This document shows positions 7,326 to 10,876 of a stretch of 10,876 nucleotides of DNA, one piece after another. How positions within the stretch are numbered: position 1 is the first letter of the stretch; each line of letters opens with the position of its first letter. The notes beneath the pieces are model-generated. The model was not told where the DNA came from. It worked only from the letters and a program-made list of their open reading frames with translations, and did no database searches. The DNA lies in contig CAMLQP010000080.1 in the NCBI GenBank assembly GCA_946482115.1, positions 1-10,876 on the forward strand. Direction: 5' to 3'. The translations under genes and the position numbers were made by a program. Source of the stretch: an uncultured Comamonadaceae bacterium. Lineage in GTDB: Bacteria > Pseudomonadota > Gammaproteobacteria > Burkholderiales > Burkholderiaceae.

Positions 7326-8287
7326 GCCCAGCCCTCCCCGGCCCACCAGCCGCTCATCAGCGCGTCGGGCCGGGCGCTGGCGTTCACGCGGGCACTGATG
7401 TCCCAGGTGTCGCGCTGCACGCACAGGCCGGCGAATACGCCGTAGCCCGGGCCGGCGCGGATCTCGCCCCGGGCCATCAGGCTCTCGCCAGCACGGATCG
7501 CTCCGCGCGCACGGATGTCGCCTTCACAACGCATGCCCCATCCGGCCTCCAGATGCATGCCGGCCTCGATGTGAGCGCCACTGCGGATGCCGCGACCCGC
7601 GCGGATGTCCGCGGTCGCGGTGATGCCACCGCCCGCGCGCAGCTCCAGCGCGCAGGCTATGGCGCCTTGCACCACGATTCCCTGGCCGGCCGCGCCGTTG
7701 CCGTCCAGGCGCAGGGCGTCGCCGCCAGCCACGTCGTCCGCCACTTTCAGGTGGCCACGGATGTGGATGGTGCCGCCGACATCCAGGCGGCCGCCGATCC
7801 AGGCGTCGCCACCCGTCCGCAGCGCTCCCTGGCACTGCACCGCAGCCCTGGCGCGCAAGTCCTCACCCGTCGTGATGGAGGAGCCCGCGCGGACGCCGCC
7901 GCCGGACCGGATGGCTCGCCCGGCGCGCAGCACGCCGCCGACGTCGATGGGGCCACGCACCTGCAGGGTGCCGGCGAAAACGATGTCGTCAGCCTCCAGC
8001 GCGTCCACCGCGAGCACCGCGCTGGTCGGGCCGAACTGGTCCAGCAGCCAGCAGGCGTCATTCACGCGGCCTGCGCCGACCAGCGCGTCCAGCACGTCCT
8101 GGTAGCCGTGGCTGCCCTCGTAGTGGCGCACGAACCAGCGGTAGCCGTCCGCACACGGGTTCTTGGCCCGGATGAAGTGCCGGGTGAGGTCCATGTCGTC
8201 CGGGGTCGCCGGGTCGGCGCGGAGGCGGGTGTTGTCAGGCGGAGGTGCTGCGTGCGGGGGGAACCCGCTGTAACCGTTCGGTGTCAT
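7322..8287 (-). CDS. Hexapeptide-repeat beta-helix protein with N-terminal CxxG-type domain, function unknown
   Basis: The 321-residue protein has two parts. Residues 32-100 form a small helical domain with the motif NPCADGYRWF (43-52) and DALVGAGRVNDACWLLDQFG. From 102 to 276 there are 30 consecutive hexads of the form I-x-A/V-G-x-x. An aliphatic residue or Met occupies the first position in 28 of 30 (exceptions Ala162 and Gly198) and there is no insertion or deletion. Residues 253-278 show it best (GDIRAR, GAIRAG, GEIRAG). Such repeats fold as a parallel beta-helix; bactofilins and hexapeptide transferases are distant analogues, but no transferase or ligand site is visible. A conserved-looking cap, VFAGLC, follows at 284-289. 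I recall similar I-x-A-G repeat proteins ending in IFAGL in other proteobacteria, all without function. Starts at 8365, 8287 and 8194 are possible; 8287 has GGAAG six bases upstream. It overlaps the acetyltransferase-like gene by ATGA. Confidence 0.8.
   Translation of the reverse strand: MTPNGYSGFPPHAAPPPDNTRLRADPATPDDMDLTRHFIRAKNPCADGYRWFVRHYEGSHGYQDVLDALVGAGRVNDACWLLDQFGPTSAVLAVDALEADDIVFAGTLQVRGPIDVGGVLRAGRAIRSGGGVRAGSSITTGEDLRARAAVQCQGALRTGGDAWIGGRLDVGGTIHIRGHLKVADDVAGGDALRLDGNGAAGQGIVVQGAIACALELRAGGGITATADIRAGRGIRSGAHIEAGMHLEAGWGMRCEGDIRARGAIRAGESLMARGEIRAGPGYGVFAGLCVQRDTWDISARVNASARPDALMSGWWAGEGWA
7332..7339 (-). promoter_or_regulatory. Strong Shine-Dalgarno inside the upstream gene's end
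   Basis: The minus strand reads GGGGAGGG, six bases before the ATG at 7325. It decides that start over the longer frame opening at 7424 and suggests efficient translation of the second gene. Confidence 0.6.
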
Positions 8288-8293
8288 GTGACG

Positions 8294-8298
8294 CTTCC
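8294..8298 (-). promoter_or_regulatory. Shine-Dalgarno supporting the start of the hexapeptide-repeat gene
   Basis: The minus strand reads GGAAG six bases before the ATG at 8287. The alternative starts at 8365 and 8194 have no comparable site, but 8194 lies closer to the conserved domain and is not excluded. Confidence 0.45.
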
Positions 8299-8523
8299 AT
8301 GGGGCCTGGCTTTCCGACGGAAGCCGGTGGCCACGATCGCGCTGGGCGGTGGCCCGGCGATTCATGGTTGCGCAAAGGGTGAAGGGTTATCGCCGGGCGG
8401 GAGGATGTGCGACCGGCTGGTGCGGCCAGGGTCCGGGCACGGGCATGCCCCGTCCTGTCAGGGCCGGCACGGCGGGCAGATCGATCCGGAAGGCAGACAT
8501 GGGTCTTTGTGGCAGCAAGCGTG

Positions 8524-8576
8524 ATTGGGCCGCATCCTACCCTGCGGGAGCCCGCAGCCCCGGCGCCCGGCCCAAT
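8524..8576. repeat. Nested, nearly concentric inverted repeat
   Basis: ATTGGGCC at 8524-8531 pairs perfectly with GGCCCAAT at 8569-8576. Inside it, CTGCGGG (8542-8548) pairs with CCCGCAG (8551-8557). The two dyads share almost the same centre (8550.0 and 8549.5). The internal stretches of 10 and 11 bases between the stems are not complementary. There is no T-run after it, so it is a poor intrinsic terminator. It could be a cruciform, a structured leader, or a small dispersed repeat of the genome. Confidence 0.55.
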
Positions 8577-8638
8577 GGCCCCGGGTTCCAGTGCGACATG
8601 TGCGCACCAGCCAGCCAGGTCGTGATGGGTGGGTCCGA

Positions 8639-8667
8639 TTTATACAAAGCATTTGCTTGCTAAAAAT
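8639..8667 (+). promoter_or_regulatory. Candidate promoter and operator of the TetR operon
   Basis: This short AT-rich stretch lies just before the TetR gene. TTTATA (8639-8644) and TAAAAA (8661-8666) are 16 bases apart and each match four of six bases of the -35 and -10 consensus. The palindrome AAGCATTTGCTT (8647-8658) lies between them, as an autorepressing TetR operator would. AAGG at 8681-8684 serves as the ribosome site. The boxes are weak, so this is a proposal. Confidence 0.35.
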
Positions 8668-8693
8668 ACCGCGCACTGTTAAGGTAGCACGCC

Positions 8694-9356
8694 ATGCAAG
8701 CTCCAGAACCCTCTGACGATGTGTCCACCGAGCCGCGCCGCCCGCGCGGTCGCCCGCGCAAACCGGCCGACGCGCGCGATGACGGCAACCGGCGGCAGGA
8801 GCTGATCCGCGCCGCCGCGCGGCTGTTCCGCCAGCAGGGCTTCGCGGCCACCAGCACGCGCGACATAGCGGCTGCCGTGGGCATGCGCTCGGGTTCGCCG
8901 TTCTACCACTTCGACAACAAGGAAGCGCTGCTTGCGGCGGTGATGGAGGAGGGCATGCGCTCGGCGCTGGCGCGGCAGGACGCCGTGCTGCAGCGCCCGG
9001 GCCTGGACCGGGCACCGGCCGTCGCCCGCTTTCGCGCGCTGGTGCGCAGCCACCTGGACGTGCTGCTGGGCCCGGACAGCGACTTCATCCCCGTAATGCT
9101 TTACGAGTGGCGTTCGCTCAACGCCGCGCAGCGCGAGGCCGTGGTGGAGCTGAAGAACCGCTATGAGGCCGCGTGGGGCGCGCTGCTGGCCGAACTGCAC
9201 GCGAGCGGCCACCTGCGCGGCGACCCGGGACTGGCGCGGCTGCTGATGTTCGGCGCGCTCAACTGGAGCGCGCAGTGGTTCGATCCGAAACGCCGTGCCT
9301 CGCTGGACGACCTGACCGAGGCGGCCTTGCAACTTTTTCTCCAGGAAGCCCCATGA
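8694..9356 (+). CDS. TetR-family transcriptional regulator
   Basis: The 220-residue protein has a TetR N-terminal domain from about residue 33 to 85. The helix-turn-helix runs TSTRDIAAAVGMRSGSPFYHF (53-73), followed by DNKEALLAAV. Before it is a basic arm, RRPRGRPRKP (15-24), which resembles an AT-hook and is often seen in this family as a minor-groove-binding arm. The C-terminal two-thirds is the helical ligand-binding and dimer domain, with the segment MLYEWRSLN in its middle. It starts the operon: its stop overlaps the SDR start by ATGA, so regulator and enzymes are made together. The likely ligand is an acyl-CoA or other intermediate of the pathway encoded downstream, by analogy with TetR proteins beside acyl-CoA genes. 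A palindrome at 8647-8658 may be its operator. Family certain, ligand inferred. Confidence 0.94.
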   Translation: MQAPEPSDDVSTEPRRPRGRPRKPADARDDGNRRQELIRAAARLFRQQGFAATSTRDIAAAVGMRSGSPFYHFDNKEALLAAVMEEGMRSALARQDAVLQRPGLDRAPAVARFRALVRSHLDVLLGPDSDFIPVMLYEWRSLNAAQREAVVELKNRYEAAWGALLAELHASGHLRGDPGLARLLMFGALNWSAQWFDPKRRASLDDLTEAALQLFLQEAP

Positions 9357-10234
9357 GCTACCGATCCGTTTTTGTCCCTGGCCTGTTCGCGGGCCGCACC
9401 GTGGTCGTCACCGGCGGCGGCTCGGGCATAGGCCGCTGCACCGCCCACGAGCTGGCCGCTCTGGGTGCCCACGTGGTGCTGGTGGGCCGCAACACCGACA
9501 AGCTCACCGCCACCGCGGCCGAAATCGCCGAGGACGGCGGCCAGGTCACCTGGCACAGCTGCGACATCCGCAACGAAGAGGCGGTGAAGGTCATGGTGGC
9601 TGACATCGTGGCCGCGCGCGGGCGCACAGACGGCCTGGTGAACAACGCGGGTGGCCAGTACATCACGCCGCTGGAGAAGATCAGCGCCAAGGGCTGGCAG
9701 GCGGTGCTGGACACCAACCTCACGGGCGGCTTCCTGGTGGCGCGCGAGTGTTATCTGCAGAGCATGCAAGCCCATGGCGGGGCCATCGTCAACATCGTGG
9801 CAGACATGTGGGGCTCCATGCCCGGCATGGGCCACAGCGGCGCGGCGCGCCTGGGCATGGTCAGCTTCACCGAGACGGCCGCGCTGGAGTGGGCGCAGAG
9901 CGGCGTGCGCGTGAACGCCGTGGCGCCGGGCTATATCGCTTCCAACGGCATGGACCACTACCCGCCCGAGGCCGGCCCCATGCTGCGCGAGATGCGCGAG
10001 ACCGTGCCGCTGGGCCGCTTCGGCAACGAGGCCGAGACGGCGGCGGGCATCGTCTTCCTGCTGAGCCCGGCGGCCAGCTTCATCAGCGGCACCGTGCTTC
10101 GCATCGATGGTGCGCGGCCGCAGGTCCGCATGGGCTGGGGCGAGATCGCGGCGCCGGCCGAGGTGCAGGGCCGGGACGCCGTCAAGCCTTTCGACGGCTT
10201 CCACCGCTACGTCATTCCCAAGGTGTTCGCATGA
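9353..10234 (+). CDS. Short-chain dehydrogenase/reductase, PECR/DECR-like (enoyl- or dienoyl-CoA reductase branch)
   Basis: The 293-residue protein has a Rossmann fold with the cofactor loop TGGGSGIG at 20-27, a basic residue after strand 2 (VGRN) that fits NADP(H), and NNAGG at 97-101. The usual YxxxK catalytic pair is absent: the aligned region is GHSGAARLGM, with His161, Ser162 and Arg166. The HSGAAR block and the later LLSPAASFISG strongly recall peroxisomal trans-2-enoyl-CoA reductase and the 2,4-dienoyl-CoA reductases, where the active site is rearranged, so an acyl-CoA substrate is likely. The C-terminus extends about 40 residues beyond the core and ends RYVIPKVFA. The ATG at 9353 has AGGAAG upstream and overlaps the TetR stop. 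Its own stop overlaps the carboxylase start (ATGA). Role inferred: reduction of an unsaturated acyl-CoA in the operon's pathway. Confidence 0.9.
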   Translation: MSYRSVFVPGLFAGRTVVVTGGGSGIGRCTAHELAALGAHVVLVGRNTDKLTATAAEIAEDGGQVTWHSCDIRNEEAVKVMVADIVAARGRTDGLVNNAGGQYITPLEKISAKGWQAVLDTNLTGGFLVARECYLQSMQAHGGAIVNIVADMWGSMPGMGHSGAARLGMVSFTETAALEWAQSGVRVNAVAPGYIASNGMDHYPPEAGPMLREMRETVPLGRFGNEAETAAGIVFLLSPAASFISGTVLRIDGARPQVRMGWGEIAAPAEVQGRDAVKPFDGFHRYVIPKVFA

Positions 10235-10876
10235 TTTTCCAGAGCCAGTGGAACCCGGACAGTGAGCTGGCGCGGCAGCGCCGCGCCGCGCAGCTCGCGC
10301 GCATCGCGCAGTGGCACGCGCTGGAGGATCGTGCGGCCACCGCTTCGGCGAAATCGCTGCCAGTGTTCGAGAAGCGCGGTCAGCTGCTGCCGCGCCAGCG
10401 CGTGGCCCTGCTGCTGGACGCCGGCGCGCCCTGGTTGCCGCTGTGCGCGCTGGCTGGCTTTCTGCAGGACAGCAAGGACCCCGAGAAGTCCGTGCCGGGC
10501 GGCGGCATGCTGGCGGGCATAGGCTTCATCAGCGGCGTGCGCTGCATGGTGGTGGCCAGCGATTCGGGCATAGACGCCGGCGCCATACAGGCCGGCGGGC
10601 TGGAGAAAATCCTGCGGGTGCAGGAGATCGCGCTGCAGAACAGGCTGCCCTTCGTGCATCTGGTGGAAAGCGCCGGCGCCAACCTCATGAAGTACCGCGT
10701 GGAGGGCTTCGTGCACGGCGGCAGCCTGTTCCGAAACCTGGCGCGCCTGTCGGCTGCCGGCATTCCGGTCATCACGGTGCAGCACGGCTCGGGCACGGCT
10801 GGCGGGGCCTACATGCCGGGGCTGAGCGACGTGGTCATCATGGTGCGTGGCCGCTCGCGCGCCTTCCTGGCCGGGC
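10231..10876 (+). CDS. Acyl-CoA carboxylase carboxyltransferase (beta) subunit, 5' part
   Basis: The first 215 residues of an expected 500-550 are in the window. The family fits the biotin-dependent carboxylases acting on propionyl-, methylcrotonyl- or geranyl-CoA. This subunit moves carboxyl from biotin to the acyl-CoA. Seen are RGQLLPRQRVALLLD (49-63), PGGGMLAGIGFISGV (89-103), the block RVQEIALQNRLPFVHLVES (129-147) and the oxyanion-type loop GSGTAGGAYMPGLSD (186-200). The start ATG at 10231 overlaps the SDR stop and has AAGG seven bases upstream. The N-terminal part MIFQSQWNPDSE is ordinary for the family. The variant GSGTAGGAYMPGLSD differs from the more common GxCTAGGAYVPAMSD, which hints at a branched or terpenoid acyl-CoA rather than plain propionyl-CoA. 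This cannot be decided here. The biotin carboxylase subunit is expected to the right. Confidence 0.93.
   Translation, partial: MIFQSQWNPDSELARQRRAAQLARIAQWHALEDRAATASAKSLPVFEKRGQLLPRQRVALLLDAGAPWLPLCALAGFLQDSKDPEKSVPGGGMLAGIGFISGVRCMVVASDSGIDAGAIQAGGLEKILRVQEIALQNRLPFVHLVESAGANLMKYRVEGFVHGGSLFRNLARLSAAGIPVITVQHGSGTAGGAYMPGLSDVVIMVRGRSRAFLAG

Larger units (their letters stand above)
8288..8693. other. 406-bp non-coding gap between divergent units
   Basis: The gap separates the minus-strand repeat-protein operon from the plus-strand TetR operon. Frames crossing it have no recognisable domain and look like chance open frames in GC-rich DNA. It holds a nested inverted repeat (8524-8576), a small palindrome GGGCATGCCC (8441-8450) and an AT-rich promoter-like end (8639-8667). 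I see no tRNA or insertion-sequence ends. The promoter of the minus-strand operon should lie at the left side of the gap but has no box I can name. Confidence 0.6.

Noticed and set aside
8349..8663. A 104-codon open frame in the gap before the TetR gene
   Set aside because: It has no recognisable domain, starts without a ribosome site, and runs through the nested inverted repeat and the promoter-like stretch.
8736..8767. AT-hook-like arm (RRPRGRPRKP) of the TetR protein as a novelty
   Set aside because: Basic GRPRK-type arms before the helix-turn-helix are common in TetR regulators, so it is noted in the gene entry only.
1..10876. CRISPR arrays, tRNA or rRNA genes, insertion-sequence ends, plasmid or phage origins
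   Set aside because: No direct-repeat arrays, cloverleaf-like sequences, transposase genes or terminal repeats were seen by eye.

Overview
The window is about 10.9 kb of GC-rich DNA with dense gene packing, frequent ATGA or TGATG stop-start overlaps and long antisense shadow frames. A Bug-type (tripartite tricarboxylate transporter) solute-binding protein, a LysR/TetR-controlled layout and acyl-CoA carboxylase genes suggest a betaproteobacterium of the order Burkholderiales, most likely Comamonadaceae-like. That placement is inferred from gene style, not from a marker gene.

Left part (1-2323, + strand): the 3' end of an ECF sigma factor of the ECF42 type with a helical-repeat C-terminal extension, then a membrane-anchored CHASE4-HAMP-GGDEF diguanylate cyclase. 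Both are regulatory and are not obviously tied to what follows.

Middle part (2335-6687): an oxidative-metabolism block. A minus-strand two-gene operon encodes a periplasmic Bug-type binding protein followed, with a one-base overlap, by a soluble cytochrome P450. The P450 keeps the heme and K-helix motifs but lacks the usual acid-threonine pair in helix I. A LysR regulator is divergent from this operon. The 92-bp AT-rich gap between them carries an 8-bp perfect inverted repeat that is a good operator candidate. Downstream of lysR lies a class B flavin monooxygenase whose motifs closely resemble plant YUCCA enzymes. The block may take up and oxidise one small acidic or aromatic compound, but the substrate cannot be read from sequence.

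Next (6597-8287, - strand): a translationally coupled pair of unfamiliar genes. The first encodes a protein with a short N-terminal domain followed by 30 uninterrupted hexapeptide repeats in perfect phase (a predicted beta-helix). The second encodes a GNAT-like acetyltransferase whose 3' end overlaps the flavin monooxygenase gene antisense. This pair is the best candidate in the window for an undescribed system. A roughly 400-bp non-coding gap (8288-8693) follows and holds a nested, nearly concentric inverted repeat.

Right part (8694-10876, + strand): a TetR regulator, a PECR/DECR-like short-chain dehydrogenase and the start of an acyl-CoA carboxylase carboxyltransferase subunit, each joined to the next by an ATGA overlap. 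This looks like the beginning of a self-regulated operon for breakdown of a branched or unsaturated acyl-CoA. It runs off the right edge.
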